A DNA stretch of 64,000 nt from an uncultured Paracoccaceae bacterium (GCA_947503965.1 CANNFU010000001.1:186001-250000); one strand, 5' to 3'; shown: positions 1 through 9,347, numbered from the stretch's first letter. The notes: generated from the letters alone by a model not told the origin. Numbers and translations: made by a program.

Positions 1-57
1 GGGATCGCGACCAAAAGCCTGTGTCCAATGAAACTGAGCATGACAGCAACCTTTGTG

Positions 58-92
58 AAAAAGGCCTCTGGCGGCAGAATTGCCGCCAGAGG
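58..92 (-). terminator. Intrinsic terminator-like hairpin after the solute-binding protein gene
   Basis: A perfect 12-bp stem (65-76 with 81-92, loop GAAT) starts 8 bases past the stop of the solute-binding protein gene. On the minus strand it is followed by five T residues (58-62). This is a textbook rho-independent terminator or a strong 3'-end stabiliser of the upstream ABC operon. Confidence 0.8.
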
Positions 93-100
93 ATATGGCG

Positions 101-1609
101 TTATTCCGACTTGGTCACACCGGACAGGCGGATCATGCCGTCAGGGTATGGCGTGTAGCCACTGATGGCGTCTGACAGTGCCCAGATCCATGTCTGGTGG
201 TAGAGATAGATCAACGGCTTATCGTCATTCAGGATCGCCAATGCTGCGTCATAGCTTTCCTTTCGGGTGGCCGGATCATTTGATGTGCGCGCCGCATTCA
301 GCAGATTGTCGATCTCGGGATTGCAATATTTGCTATCGTTGATCCCGCCCTCGCAGGTGACGAACTGATGAATATTCCCGTCCGGGTCAACGCGGCCTGA
401 CCATCCAACCTGGCTGATTTCATAGTTGCCCGCTGACTGTTCGCTGAGCAGTGTCGCGAACTCCTTGGCCACCACGTTGACGGTGATCCCAGCCTCGCTC
501 GCCATAGCCTGCACCACTTGGACAACCTGCTGTGCAACAGGGTTGGTCGACACCTGGATCTCGACCGTGGGGTTTTCCACACCGGCCTCGGCCAAAAGCG
601 CGATGGCCCCTTCGACATCACGTGCAGGCACCGGAATGTCGCTGTTGTACCATGGCGACGTTGGGGGATAGGGCTGGTTGCCTGCAGCAAATGCGCCTTC
701 GAACACGACCTGATTGATGATCTCGCGGTCAATGGCCATCGATAGTGCCTGACGCACACGTTTGTCCGAGCCAAAGGGGCCACCCGCCTTTTCACCATTG
801 GCCACGTTTACGGTCAAACCCTGATAGCCAAGTGACACGGCCTGCTCCAGTTGCAGGTTGTCATCTGCGCTGACCGACGCGACATCTGTCGCGGCCAGAC
901 GTTCGATCATATCAACATCACCAGCGCGTAAATTGGCGAGCCGCACGGTGTCATCGGTGATGGGCAGGAAGGTGACGCTGTCAAAGGCGAAGTTGTCGGC
1001 GTTGTAGTAATCCGCATACTTGGTGAGCACGATGCGGTCCTGCTGCACCCGTTCGGTAAAGCTGTAGGGCCCGGCGCACACAGGGGCGGCCCCGAATTCA
1101 AGCCCCATTTCTTCGGCAGCCTTGGGTGACACCATCATGCCCGACCGGTCAGCGAATTGGGCCAGCAATGTTGCATCGGGGTTGGACAGCATGATTTCGA
1201 TTGTCGTGTCATCAACAACATTGGTCCCACTGATCGAGGCCACTTCGGACTTGCGGCGGCTTTCATCTAGGGTCTTCGAGCGATTGATGTTGTAGGCCAC
1301 CGCTTCGGCGTTGAACGGCTCTCCGTCATGGAAGGTCACGTCATCGCGCAGCGTCATCGTCATCGTCATGCCATCGTCGGACCATGTCCAGCCGGTGGCC
1401 AGCATTGGAATGATTTCCAGATCTGGGGTGATATCAACCAGCTTGTCACAGACAGAGGCATAGACGATGCGCCCCACGAATGTGCGGGACTGATCGGGGT
1501 CAAGGATATCGGGGTCTTCGGCAAGGCCGATGCGCAAATCCTGCGCGCTGGCCATTGTCGTGGTCAACATCAAGGTTGCAGCAAGTGTCGTGATAGGTCT
1601 GATTTTCAT
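101..1609 (-). CDS. ABC transporter substrate-binding protein, peptide/nickel/opine family (SBP family 5)
   Basis: A periplasmic solute-binding lipid-free protein of about 502 residues with the family 5 architecture used for oligopeptides, nickel or opines. The first 23 residues form a Sec signal peptide ending ASAQ. The mature part has the usual GLAEDPDILDP opening and a later segment typical of DppA/OppA-like proteins. The open frame reaches back to 1735, but the ATG at 1609 directly precedes the signal peptide and has a GGGAG ribosome site, so it is preferred. It is the last gene of a regulator-ATPase-ATPase-SBP unit. No permease genes lie in the window; they may be beyond the left edge, after the hairpin at 58-92. 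The substrate cannot be read from sequence. Confidence 0.9.
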   Translation of the reverse strand: MKIRPITTLAATLMLTTTMASAQDLRIGLAEDPDILDPDQSRTFVGRIVYASVCDKLVDITPDLEIIPMLATGWTWSDDGMTMTMTLRDDVTFHDGEPFNAEAVAYNINRSKTLDESRRKSEVASISGTNVVDDTTIEIMLSNPDATLLAQFADRSGMMVSPKAAEEMGLEFGAAPVCAGPYSFTERVQQDRIVLTKYADYYNADNFAFDSVTFLPITDDTVRLANLRAGDVDMIERLAATDVASVSADDNLQLEQAVSLGYQGLTVNVANGEKAGGPFGSDKRVRQALSMAIDREIINQVVFEGAFAAGNQPYPPTSPWYNSDIPVPARDVEGAIALLAEAGVENPTVEIQVSTNPVAQQVVQVVQAMASEAGITVNVVAKEFATLLSEQSAGNYEISQVGWSGRVDPDGNIHQFVTCEGGINDSKYCNPEIDNLLNAARTSNDPATRKESYDAALAILNDDKPLIYLYHQTWIWALSDAISGYTPYPDGMIRLSGVTKSE

Positions 1610-1646
1610 TGTCGTAACTCCCTGTTTGTCGTTCTGTTTGCGTAGT

Positions 1647-2726
1647 TTAGGTTGCAGCCTCTTTGTCTTTTCGCGCACGCGCCTCGCGATACAGATCAAA
1701 GCGCGCGGCGGCTGCGGGGCTGCGGGCCGTGGCATTGTCGGACAGTCCTGCCAGGTTCAGATCATCCGCAAAATGGCAGGCCACCTGGTGATCGGAATTT
1801 GTCAGTATGGGCCGTTCGCTGCGGCATAGGTCCGTCGCATGAGGACAGCGCGGATAAAAGCGGCAGCCGGTCGGCAGATCAATGGGATTGGGCGGATCGC
1901 CTTGCAGCTTGGCCGTCGCGACCCGTGCACCGATATGGGGCACGGGGATCGCCGCGATGAGTGCCGCCGTATAAGGATGGCGCGGGGCGTTGAATAATGC
2001 GTCCACCGACGCAAGCTCGACGATTTCGCCCAGATACATCACTGCGACGCGATCAGCCATGTGCCGCACGACCGCCAAATCATGGGCGATGATCACCAAG
2101 GTCAGGCCGAATTCCTCTTTCAGATCCTCAAGGATATTCACGACCTGCGCTTGAATAGAGACATCCAGCGCGCTCACCGGTTCATCGCCGATCAGTACCT
2201 TGGGACCCGATGCAAGTGCGCGCGCAATGCCGATCCGCTGGCGCTGCCCGCCGGAGAACTCATGCGGATAGCGGTCCGCGATTTGTGGCGAAAGCCCGAC
2301 ACGGGACAAAAGATGCGCAACCTTCGTGCGCCGTTCGGCGGGCGTCCCGATCCTGTGCACGCGCAAAGGTTCTTCGATCAACGCCCCCACGCTCATCTGC
2401 GGGTTGAGGGATGAAAACGGATCCTGAAAGATAAACTGCAGATCGCGGCGCAGGGCACGCATATCATGCTCTGACTTGTTCGCGATATTCTGTCCATCAT
2501 ACGTCACGCTGCCTTCCGTTGGTGAAAACAGACGCACAAGCAGCCGGGCAAGTGTGGATTTGCCACAGCCGGATTCACCCACGATCGCAAGTGTTTCGCC
2601 ACGCCTGATGCGCAGATCGACGCCATCGACCGCGCGAATGATTTTGGCCTTGCCAAAAAGAGGCTTTGCCGTCGTGAAATGCAGTTTCAGGCCATGCGCT
2701 TCGAGGATGATGTCACGCGCCGTCAT
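1647..2726 (-). CDS. ABC transporter ATP-binding protein, OppF/DppF type
   Basis: A cytoplasmic ATPase of 359 residues that would power a family 5 importer. It has Walker A (GESGCGKST), the signature SGGQRQR, Walker B ending in GDEP and the switch His in the IIAHDLAV segment. The C-terminal oligopeptide/dipeptide extension carries the Cys-rich GCRFYPRCPHA stretch typical of OppF proteins. Its start overlaps the stop of the OppD-like gene by 4 bases (ATGA), implying translational coupling. The pair would form the nucleotide-binding heterodimer. Confidence 0.93.
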   Translation of the reverse strand: MTARDIILEAHGLKLHFTTAKPLFGKAKIIRAVDGVDLRIRRGETLAIVGESGCGKSTLARLLVRLFSPTEGSVTYDGQNIANKSEHDMRALRRDLQFIFQDPFSSLNPQMSVGALIEEPLRVHRIGTPAERRTKVAHLLSRVGLSPQIADRYPHEFSGGQRQRIGIARALASGPKVLIGDEPVSALDVSIQAQVVNILEDLKEEFGLTLVIIAHDLAVVRHMADRVAVMYLGEIVELASVDALFNAPRHPYTAALIAAIPVPHIGARVATAKLQGDPPNPIDLPTGCRFYPRCPHATDLCRSERPILTNSDHQVACHFADDLNLAGLSDNATARSPAAAARFDLYREARARKDKEAAT

Positions 2727-3715
2727 GCCGATGCCCGCACTTCGGTTTGCGCCTCAAGCGGGGCATGCCAACAGGCGACATGATGATTGGTCGACACATC
2801 CTGCATGGGTGGCGTCTTCATGCAGGTCGCATCGGCGAATGGGCAGCGTTCAGCAAAGCGGCAGCCGGCGGGCATATGATTGGCCTGCGGCACGACGCCG
2901 GGGATGGTGACAAGCCTCTCGGTGCGTTCACCAAGCGCTGGCATCGAACTCATCAACCCGATCGTATAAGGATGCTGCGGATCCTCAAAAATCTGCGCTG
3001 CAGGACCCATTTCAACAATGCGGCCCGCATACATCACAGCGACCTTATCGGCCATTTCAGCAACGACACCCAGATCGTGGGTGATCAGGATCATCGCACT
3101 GCCGCTTTCAGACTGAAGGCTGCGCATAAGGTCCAGAATCTGCGCTTGAATGGTCACATCCAACGCCGTGGTCGGCTCATCCGCCAGCAGCAGGGCGGGG
3201 TCATTGGCCAACCCCATTGCAATCATCACCCGCTGTCGCATGCCGCCGGACAGATTATGCGGATAGGCGTCCAGCCTGCTTTCGGGCGCGGGAATGCGGA
3301 CACGCTTGAGCATCTCAAGCGCGCGGGCGCGGGCCTCTTTCGCGCTGACGCCTTGGTGGCGCTGTACGGTTTCGGCGATCTGGTCCCCGATGCGCAGCGC
3401 CGGGTTGAGCGATGTCATGGGCTCTTGAAAGATCATCGCCATGCGGCGCCCCCGCAGGCTCTGCAGTTGATCCCTTGGCAAGGTCAGCAAGTCCTGTCCG
3501 TCCAGGGTTGCGGTCCCACCCGTCACCTTCAGTGGCGGCGACGCGAGCAGACCCATCAAGGCCAATGCCGTCAGGCTTTTGCCGCAACCGGATTCACCGA
3601 CAACGCAAAGCGTCTCGCCCGCTGACAGTGTAAACGACACGTCTTCGACCAGATCGCGCGGGGTGCCCGCGATGCGAATTGACAGCCCTCGGACATCCAG
3701 CAGCGGTGTATTCAT
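2723..3715 (-). CDS. ABC transporter ATP-binding protein, OppD/DppD type
   Basis: A 330-residue ATPase, partner of the OppF-like protein downstream. Walker A is GESGCGKSL, the signature is LSGGMRQRV, and Walker B ends in ADEP followed by TTALDVT, the usual OppD pattern. The C terminus has the [13 protein letters not shown] cysteine segment. It overlaps the GntR gene at its start and the OppF-like gene at its end by 4 bases each, so the regulator and both ATPases are one transcript. No transmembrane permease is visible nearby. Confidence 0.93.
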   Translation of the reverse strand: MNTPLLDVRGLSIRIAGTPRDLVEDVSFTLSAGETLCVVGESGCGKSLTALALMGLLASPPLKVTGGTATLDGQDLLTLPRDQLQSLRGRRMAMIFQEPMTSLNPALRIGDQIAETVQRHQGVSAKEARARALEMLKRVRIPAPESRLDAYPHNLSGGMRQRVMIAMGLANDPALLLADEPTTALDVTIQAQILDLMRSLQSESGSAMILITHDLGVVAEMADKVAVMYAGRIVEMGPAAQIFEDPQHPYTIGLMSSMPALGERTERLVTIPGVVPQANHMPAGCRFAERCPFADATCMKTPPMQDVSTNHHVACWHAPLEAQTEVRASA

Positions 3716-4413
3716 AAGCCATCCGCCAAGGTACGGCGCAAGTTGTCAGTCAGCGCTTTCAAGTGTTGCGTCATCGCAGCATGCGCGGCCTCGGCGTCCC
3801 GCGCATCAATTGCAGCAATGATCTGCAGGTGTTGGGTATGGTAAAGCGTGTTGGTTTCCTGCGACCGAGCCAGATGGCGTTTCTGCTGCCAGTCTTCGGC
3901 CATTCTGACGGTGTCGATAATATCAAATGCGGCTTGCAAAAGGGCATTGTTCGCGATGCGCGCAATCTGGCGATGGATTGCCCCATCCCAAAGCTCTGAC
4001 GCATCTGCATCCGCCGATGCAAGGGTCCGTTCTGCCAGTAAACGCAGGCGATCAACATCCTCACCCGTTGCGCGGCGTGCGCATAATGCGGCCAATTGGG
4101 GCTCGATCCCCATGCGTGCTTCCATCACGCCAAGCGCATCAACCTCGTCAACGATTTCTGCTGCCAGACCCACCGTTGCGCGCGGTGGCTGACCGACAAA
4201 TGTCCCCTTACCCTGTCTGCGCCATAGCAAGCCTTCGGTCTCCAGCACCTCAAGCGCGCGCCTTATCGTGCGGCGGCCACACCCAAGTTGTTCCGACAAC
4301 ACCCGCTCGGTTGGCAGGCGACCGTCTGAAGGCAAATTGCCATCTTCCATCAAGCGTCTGATCTGGGTCAGGGCGCGGGTGGTGTTGTTCGAGAAATCGT
4401 TATCGAACTTCAA
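3712..4413 (-). CDS. GntR-family transcriptional regulator, FadR (FCD) subfamily
   Basis: A DNA-binding repressor-type protein of about 233 residues. The N-terminal winged helix (residues about 10-70) has the GntR core LPTERVLSEQLG and a RRQGKGTFV wing. The C-terminal helical FCD domain is expected to bind a carboxylate-like effector through metal. The open frame starts at a TTG at 4494, but the TTG at 4413 has a GGAGAGG ribosome site 5 bases upstream and keeps the whole helix-turn-helix, so it is preferred. It is the first gene of the ABC unit and probably controls it and itself through the palindrome at 4479-4495. Confidence 0.85.
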   Translation of the reverse strand: MKFDNDFSNNTTRALTQIRRLMEDGNLPSDGRLPTERVLSEQLGCGRRTIRRALEVLETEGLLWRRQGKGTFVGQPPRATVGLAAEIVDEVDALGVMEARMGIEPQLAALCARRATGEDVDRLRLLAERTLASADADASELWDGAIHRQIARIANNALLQAAFDIIDTVRMAEDWQQKRHLARSQETNTLYHTQHLQIIAAIDARDAEAAHAAMTQHLKALTDNLRRTLADGL

Positions 4414-4464
4414 AATGGCCTCTCCGTCCCTGGTGATATGTTTAATGAATTGATCCGTACCAAT

Positions 4465-4495
4465 ATTGGAATGGTTCACTTGACGTGGAGTCAAG
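4465..4495 (-). promoter_or_regulatory. Predicted promoter with operator palindrome for the GntR-ABC operon
   Basis: On the minus strand, TTGACT (4489-4494) can serve as a -35 box, with a weak -10 (TCCAAT) 18 bases further on. The -35 sits inside a perfect inverted repeat, CTTGAC-5-GTCAAG (4479-4495), shaped like a FadR-family GntR operator. Binding there would block RNA polymerase. This is inference from symmetry and position. Confidence 0.5.
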
Positions 4496-4577
4496 ACATT
4501 TCTTTCTTTTACAGGCGAAAACGGGCAAACACACTATTTCTGCTGAAAGCGGGGGCAATGCGCTTCGGGCTGATCGG

Positions 4578-4602
4578 AAAATGCCCAGATGATCATCTGG
4601 GC
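4578..4602 (-). terminator. Terminator of the acyl-CoA catabolic operon
   Basis: A perfect 20-bp palindrome (4583-4602) lies about 70 bases past the stop of the acyl-CoA ligase gene. On the minus strand it is followed by ATTTT. It separates the 12-gene catabolic unit from the GntR-ABC unit. Confidence 0.6.
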
Positions 4603-4672
4603 AAAATGCGTGCCCGCGTCCAAACGCTGCGAGGCCGTCCAATTTGACCGCACTGATGATGCGCGACCGGGT

Positions 4673-6148
4673 TTAGGGCCAATCGGCGAGTTTGGTCTTG
4701 AGAATTTTCCCGGTCGGGGCTGCGGGTAGTTTTTCGGCTAGGATAATTCTGGAAGGTCGTTTGTACCCCGCCAGACGCTTTGCCACAAAACGTTGCAAGT
4801 CATCCGGATCGGGCCAATCGCTCGCTGCTGCTTCGACAAAGGCGTAGATCTGTTCGTCGCCGTCGATCATACGACCAACAACGGCGCATTGGATCACCTG
4901 CGGGTGGTCATTGAAAGCGGCCTCTACCTCCGGCGGGTAGACGTTGAAGCCGCCGTGAATGATCAATTCCTTGCAACGACCGACGATGTGCAGATTGTCC
5001 TGCGCATCCAGACGGCCCAAATCCCCGGTTCTGAGCCAGCCATCATCGGTAAACGCCTTCGCAGTCTCGGATGGGTTGCGAAAATACCCTTTCATCACGC
5101 CGCCACCCCCGACCAGAATTTCGCCAACATCGCCCTGGGCCGTGGGCGCATCATGGTCCAGTTTCACAGTGACGCCCGGAAACGGCTTGCCCACAGAGAT
5201 GTCATCGTTGCTGTCGGTATGGGTAGTCACGCTGACCCCTGCCGTGGTCTCTGTCATCCCATAGCCATTTTGCAGCAGCAGGCCAAAGAACGCCTCTGTG
5301 CGACGTTTCCAATCAGGATCAAGCGGGGCCGCCCCCGAGGACACATAACGCAAGGTCTGTGAATGCAGCCGGTCATGTCCCTGTTCTTTGGTATACTGCA
5401 TCAAAAGCGCGAGCATCTGCGGCACGGCCGACAGCAGCGTCACACCGGAATTGAGCGCCTCGTAAAGTTTGGCCGCCGCGAAACGCGGCTCCAGCCGGAT
5501 AGTCGCACCTGAAAGAACGCTTGCCATCACGATCGAGGTCAGCCCGAACACATGGCTGATCGGCAGGACCCCGTAAACCGTGTCGTTTTGCGTCACGCCA
5601 CGCGTAACCCGTGCTGCGTTTCCGCCAAAGATAAGGTTGGCGTGGGTCAGCATCACACCCTTGGGTGCGCCAGTTGTCCCGGTGGTGTAGAGCAGCGTCG
5701 CCACATCGTGCAGAATCGGATCGGGGCTCGATGGCTTTGCCACGGCGTCGATGGCCACCGGGCCGGGTATCGGCGTCGCGCCAAAGCGCTGTGCATGTGC
5801 GGCCGCATCTGCCGATATGGCAGAGGTGAACAAAATCGCTGACGGGGTTGCATGCTGAACGATCCGGTCAATTTCAGGGGCGGTCTGGCGCGCATTCACC
5901 GGCACGAACGCAGCCCCCATGCGCGCACAAGCAAAAAGGGCGGCCACCGCTGCGGCGCAGTTTTCCAGAACAATCATGACTCGGTCGTTTGGCTGGACCC
6001 CCATGGTTTTCAATTCCGCGGCCAGCGCAATACTTGCTTGGGTCAGATCGGCGTAGGTCCAGTCATGGCCCAGCGTATCGGTCAGCGCGCGCGCATCCGG
6101 GTGCCGGGCGCTTTGCGCATCAAGTTCCACATAGATTTGCGAGGTCAT
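4673..6148 (-). CDS. Acyl-CoA synthetase / AMP-dependent ligase
   Basis: Activates a carboxylic acid to its CoA thioester with ATP (ANL superfamily), cytoplasmic, 491 residues. The AMP-binding P-loop TTGTTGAPKG, the YGMTET motif, the TGDLG aspartate motif and the C-terminal PTGKILK lysine are all present, so the enzyme should be active. It is the last gene of the minus-strand catabolic operon and overlaps the flavoprotein gene upstream by 4 bases. It probably primes the acid brought in by the TRAP transporter. The chain or ring specificity is not readable. Confidence 0.92.
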   Translation of the reverse strand: MTSQIYVELDAQSARHPDARALTDTLGHDWTYADLTQASIALAAELKTMGVQPNDRVMIVLENCAAAVAALFACARMGAAFVPVNARQTAPEIDRIVQHATPSAILFTSAISADAAAHAQRFGATPIPGPVAIDAVAKPSSPDPILHDVATLLYTTGTTGAPKGVMLTHANLIFGGNAARVTRGVTQNDTVYGVLPISHVFGLTSIVMASVLSGATIRLEPRFAAAKLYEALNSGVTLLSAVPQMLALLMQYTKEQGHDRLHSQTLRYVSSGAAPLDPDWKRRTEAFFGLLLQNGYGMTETTAGVSVTTHTDSNDDISVGKPFPGVTVKLDHDAPTAQGDVGEILVGGGGVMKGYFRNPSETAKAFTDDGWLRTGDLGRLDAQDNLHIVGRCKELIIHGGFNVYPPEVEAAFNDHPQVIQCAVVGRMIDGDEQIYAFVEAAASDWPDPDDLQRFVAKRLAGYKRPSRIILAEKLPAAPTGKILKTKLADWP

Positions 6149-7140
6149 TCAATCGCCCCCTTCAGCGGATGTAGACGGGTGAGGGCCGCCTGCGCCTCTG
6201 CCTCCAGCTGGGCGAAAATCTCGGCCATGGGGGCGATTGATTTCGTCAGCCCCAGCGCATGACCCGCCGACAACATCCCATGGGACACATCCCCTGTCTG
6301 GTAGGCCTTGCGCCCGATCTGGCCAGACACCAGCGGCATCAGATCGGTGATCGTGACATTTGGGTTTTCGGCCTCCATCCGGGCCACAGCCTGCGTGGTT
6401 TCATTGGCCAGCGTCCGGATCGTGTTGCGCACCGATTGCATGGTCAGCACGGTGTCGCGTTCTGTGGCCTGCGCGATGGCCTGTTTGTAATCTTCATGGG
6501 CATTCAGCTCTTTCGCCACCAAAAGTCGGGTACCGAGCACGACACCGGACGCTCCCATCGCCAGTGCCGCGACAAGCTGCGCGCCATGCCCAACGCCGCC
6601 CCCGATCAGGAACGGGATCTGGAGTTCGTCTCCCGCCATGGCCGCATTCACAAAGCTGCCGATCATATCCATACCGGGGTGCCCCCCACATTCTGCCCCT
6701 ACAATCGTGACCATATCCACGCCGATGCCCTGGGCCTTGATGGCGTAGCGCACGGCGGGCACCTTGTGGATCACGGTCAGCCCCAGATCCTTGAGCAGCG
6801 CCATGTAAGGTTCGGGGTTACGCCCGGCAGTCTCGATCACCGTGACGCCCTGATCCGCGATAAGCCGAAAGATATCGGCGGTCCTCTCGCCGGGGACCAG
6901 TTTGGGCAGCATCGAGACATTGACGCCAAACGGCAAATCCCCGCATAGCTTACGCGCCTCTGTGATCTCGGCGATCAGGTCCGCATCATCGGGAAAGCTG
7001 GCGGCGGTGATAAAACCCATCCCGCCCGCTTTTGCTATCGTCGCAACATAATCCGCATCCGACAACCACATCAGACCGCCCGCAAGGATCGGCAGTCGGA
7101 TACCCAGACGCCGGGTGACGTCGGTCTGCAAGGGTATCAT
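6145..7140 (-). CDS. Nitronate monooxygenase-like FMN flavoprotein
   Basis: A TIM-barrel FMN protein of 331 residues in the nitronate monooxygenase (2-nitropropane dioxygenase)/FabK family. It shows the N-terminal PILAGGLMWLS segment, the AECGGHPG motif near the active site, and the GGGVGHGAQLVAAL phosphate-binding loop followed by GVVLGTR. Family members either oxidise nitronates or reduce enoyl thioesters. Between an enoyl-CoA hydratase and an acyl-CoA ligase, a CoA-ester role such as enoyl reduction seems as likely as nitronate oxidation. It overlaps both neighbours by 4 bases. Confidence 0.85.
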   Translation of the reverse strand: MIPLQTDVTRRLGIRLPILAGGLMWLSDADYVATIAKAGGMGFITAASFPDDADLIAEITEARKLCGDLPFGVNVSMLPKLVPGERTADIFRLIADQGVTVIETAGRNPEPYMALLKDLGLTVIHKVPAVRYAIKAQGIGVDMVTIVGAECGGHPGMDMIGSFVNAAMAGDELQIPFLIGGGVGHGAQLVAALAMGASGVVLGTRLLVAKELNAHEDYKQAIAQATERDTVLTMQSVRNTIRTLANETTQAVARMEAENPNVTITDLMPLVSGQIGRKAYQTGDVSHGMLSAGHALGLTKSIAPMAEIFAQLEAEAQAALTRLHPLKGAIE

Positions 7141-7904
7141 GTGCCAAACTCCGCCGCGCGCTTTTCCAAGAATGCGGCGATCCCTTCGGCGGCGTCGGGT
7201 GATCCCTGTGCTATGGCCATCATGTCTGCTTCAAGGTCGAGCTGGGCGGTCAGATCATTGTCAGTGGCTTGATTGATCAATCGCCGGATAGCGGATTGTG
7301 CCTGGCTTGGTCCGCGGGCCAGATCATCCGCAATGGCCCGGGCGTTGTCTAATGCCTTGCCGGGCTCGCAGATCTGCGACACGACACCCAGATCGGCAAA
7401 GCGTTCGGCAGAGACGGACCGGCCCAGCAAACACATTTCCATGGCAAACTGCTTGGGCACGGCGGTCGCAAGCGCATGGGTGAGGCCGCCATCAGGGGTC
7501 AGGCCCGCCTTGACGTAGGCGGCGGCAAAAGACGCACCCCTAGCGGCGACAATCAGGTCACAGGCCAACGCCAGCGACAGCCCGGCACCCGCAACGCCAC
7601 CCTCTATCGCCGCGATCAGGGGGACCCCCGATCCTTTCATGGCGCGGATCACATCGTGCAGCAGGTCTATCTTGGCACGGCGTTCATCAATCGGCAAAGC
7701 CGCGCGGGTTTTAAGAGCCGACAAATCGCCGCCAGCGCAGAAAAATGGCCCGCCTGTCACGATCACGCAGCGTAGCTGGCGCGCCTGCGCCATCGCAATC
7801 GCATCACAGATACAGTCATAGAACGCAGGGGTCAGTGCCCCGCGTTTTTCGGTGCGGTTATGGACGACAAGGTAATGGCCGCAGTCTTCGATGCGCGCGG
7901 TCAT
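7137..7904 (-). CDS. Enoyl-CoA hydratase/isomerase family protein
   Basis: A crotonase-fold protein of about 255 residues that hydrates or isomerises an enoyl-CoA. The oxyanion-hole region (GGPFFCAGGDLSAL) and the AAIEGGVAGAGLSLALACDLIVA segment are typical. The frame opens further upstream, but the ATG at 7904 overlaps the thioesterase stop as ATGA and begins the conserved domain, so it is used. One usual catalytic Glu position reads as a Gly-rich EGGVAGAG segment, so the exact reaction (hydratase, isomerase or hydrolase) is open. Confidence 0.87.
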   Translation of the reverse strand: MTARIEDCGHYLVVHNRTEKRGALTPAFYDCICDAIAMAQARQLRCVIVTGGPFFCAGGDLSALKTRAALPIDERRAKIDLLHDVIRAMKGSGVPLIAAIEGGVAGAGLSLALACDLIVAARGASFAAAYVKAGLTPDGGLTHALATAVPKQFAMEMCLLGRSVSAERFADLGVVSQICEPGKALDNARAIADDLARGPSQAQSAIRRLINQATDNDLTAQLDLEADMMAIAQGSPDAAEGIAAFLEKRAAEFGT

Positions 7905-8323
7905 AGCCGTTCCTTTGGTACGCGTTTGTAGACGCCGGTGGAGGTGGCCAGCAACACGCCCGACGCATCCCGCAATTCGCCGGATACGAACAACAGGCTG
8001 CGCCCGCCGCCAGTGATGGTGCCTGTAGCCTCCACCCATCCGGGCGTGGCGGGTGCGACGTAGTTGATTGAAAGCGACACGCTCAAAAAAGGTGCGCGGC
8101 CGGTGTCATCCACACTCAGCGATGCGGTGGCCCCCGCTGCACTATCCAGAAGGCAAGCCGTGATCCCACCGTGCAAAACCCGATGGCGGTTCAGATGTTG
8201 TTGCGTCACCTCAAGCCTGCAGCGCGCGCGCCCGTCAGCATGGCCCACATCCAGCAGGTAGCCCATCAATTGCTGGGCCCCGGTCTCACCCGTGATAATT
8301 TTCGGATCAGCGACTGAGAGCAA
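7901..8323 (-). CDS. PaaI-type hotdog thioesterase
   Basis: A hotdog-fold acyl-CoA thioesterase of about 140 residues, likely releasing CoA from stalled intermediates. The motif HRVLHGGITACLLDSAAG matches the PaaI/YbdB family (HGG followed by an acidic residue in the long helix). No ATG gives a sensible start. A TTG at 8323 has GGAG 7 bases upstream and overlaps the preceding dehydrogenase by 17 bases, which fits the packed operon; the longer frame to 8389 would overlap by 83 bases. It couples to the hydratase through ATGA. Confidence 0.8.
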   Translation of the reverse strand: MLSVADPKIITGETGAQQLMGYLLDVGHADGRARCRLEVTQQHLNRHRVLHGGITACLLDSAAGATASLSVDDTGRAPFLSVSLSINYVAPATPGWVEATGTITGGGRSLLFVSGELRDASGVLLATSTGVYKRVPKERL

Positions 8324-9347
8324 TGAACTGCTCCAGATGGTGATCGGTGTCGCCAAACCGGTGATCGGCCATGGCGATGCGTTTGGCATAGCGGCTCAGC
8401 GCATATTCGTGGGTCATACCGATCCCGCCGTGCAATTGTATTGTATCTTCCGCCACCAGACGCCCGACGCGGCCCATGATGTTCTTGGTCGCGGACAGGA
8501 TCCGGTCCCGTTCGGCTGGTGGGTTTTCCAAATGCCCGGCCCCAAGGATGACGGCAGAGCGCACCTGCTCCAGCTCCATCATCAGATCGACCAGCCGGTG
8601 GGACAACGCCTGAAACGTACCGATGGGTCTGCCGAACTGCCGTCGCGTGCCCAGATAGTCGCGGGTCATCTCGACCGCGACATCCATCGCCCCCAGCGTC
8701 TCAGCGCATTGGGACAGCGTGGCGGCAGCCATGGCATCTGCGATGGCATCATAGGCTTGCGTCATCAGCGGCGTACCCGGCGTGTCGTTTAGCGACACTT
8801 CGGCACCCCGCCCGCCCTGCGCCAATTCATAGCTGCGCATGGTCAGGCCCGGCGCGTCCTTTGCCACCTGCCACACCCCGATACCCTGCTGATCATCCAC
8901 CGCCCCGCTCAAACGTGCGGAGACAAGCAACGTGTCTGCATCCTCGGCGGCGAATACGGTCGTTTTCTCACCAGTCAGCCGGTTATCCTTGGCCCGCGTC
9001 TCGACCCAGTTCAGATCATAGCGTGCCCCAAGTTCGCTATGCGCAAACGCAAACCGCTCCGTTCCCGCGATCAGCGGTGCGACATCCGCGCCAGCGGCTA
9101 CCATCAGACGTCCGGGGATCAGTGCCGCATCAATCAGCGGCAGCACCAGATCAGCCCGCCCCAATTCTTCAAAAACCACCGCCAGATCGAAGCCCGTGCC
9201 GCCGAACCCACCCGCGTCTTCGCCAAACAGCGCCCCAATCACGCCAAGCTCTGCCAGATCGTGCCAGACATCGCCCGTGGCGCCGGACAGAAAGCGCCGC
9301 AATGTGTCCTGCAGCATCTGCCGTTCTTCGGTCAGCTCAAAATTCAT
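8307..9347 (-). CDS. Acyl-CoA dehydrogenase, short subunit type (346 aa)
   Basis: An FAD acyl-CoA dehydrogenase family protein of 346 residues, shorter than the usual 380-400. It has the C-terminal QLHGGIGMTHEYALSRYAKR segment but a compact N-terminal domain. It lies directly downstream of a second, full-length dehydrogenase and overlaps it by 4 bases. Such unequal adjacent pairs form alpha2-beta2 heterotetramers in steroid and side-chain degraders (FadE28/FadE29 type), so this is proposed as one subunit of a heteromeric enzyme. Confidence 0.88.
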   Translation of the reverse strand: MNFELTEERQMLQDTLRRFLSGATGDVWHDLAELGVIGALFGEDAGGFGGTGFDLAVVFEELGRADLVLPLIDAALIPGRLMVAAGADVAPLIAGTERFAFAHSELGARYDLNWVETRAKDNRLTGEKTTVFAAEDADTLLVSARLSGAVDDQQGIGVWQVAKDAPGLTMRSYELAQGGRGAEVSLNDTPGTPLMTQAYDAIADAMAAATLSQCAETLGAMDVAVEMTRDYLGTRRQFGRPIGTFQALSHRLVDLMMELEQVRSAVILGAGHLENPPAERDRILSATKNIMGRVGRLVAEDTIQLHGGIGMTHEYALSRYAKRIAMADHRFGDTDHHLEQFIALSR

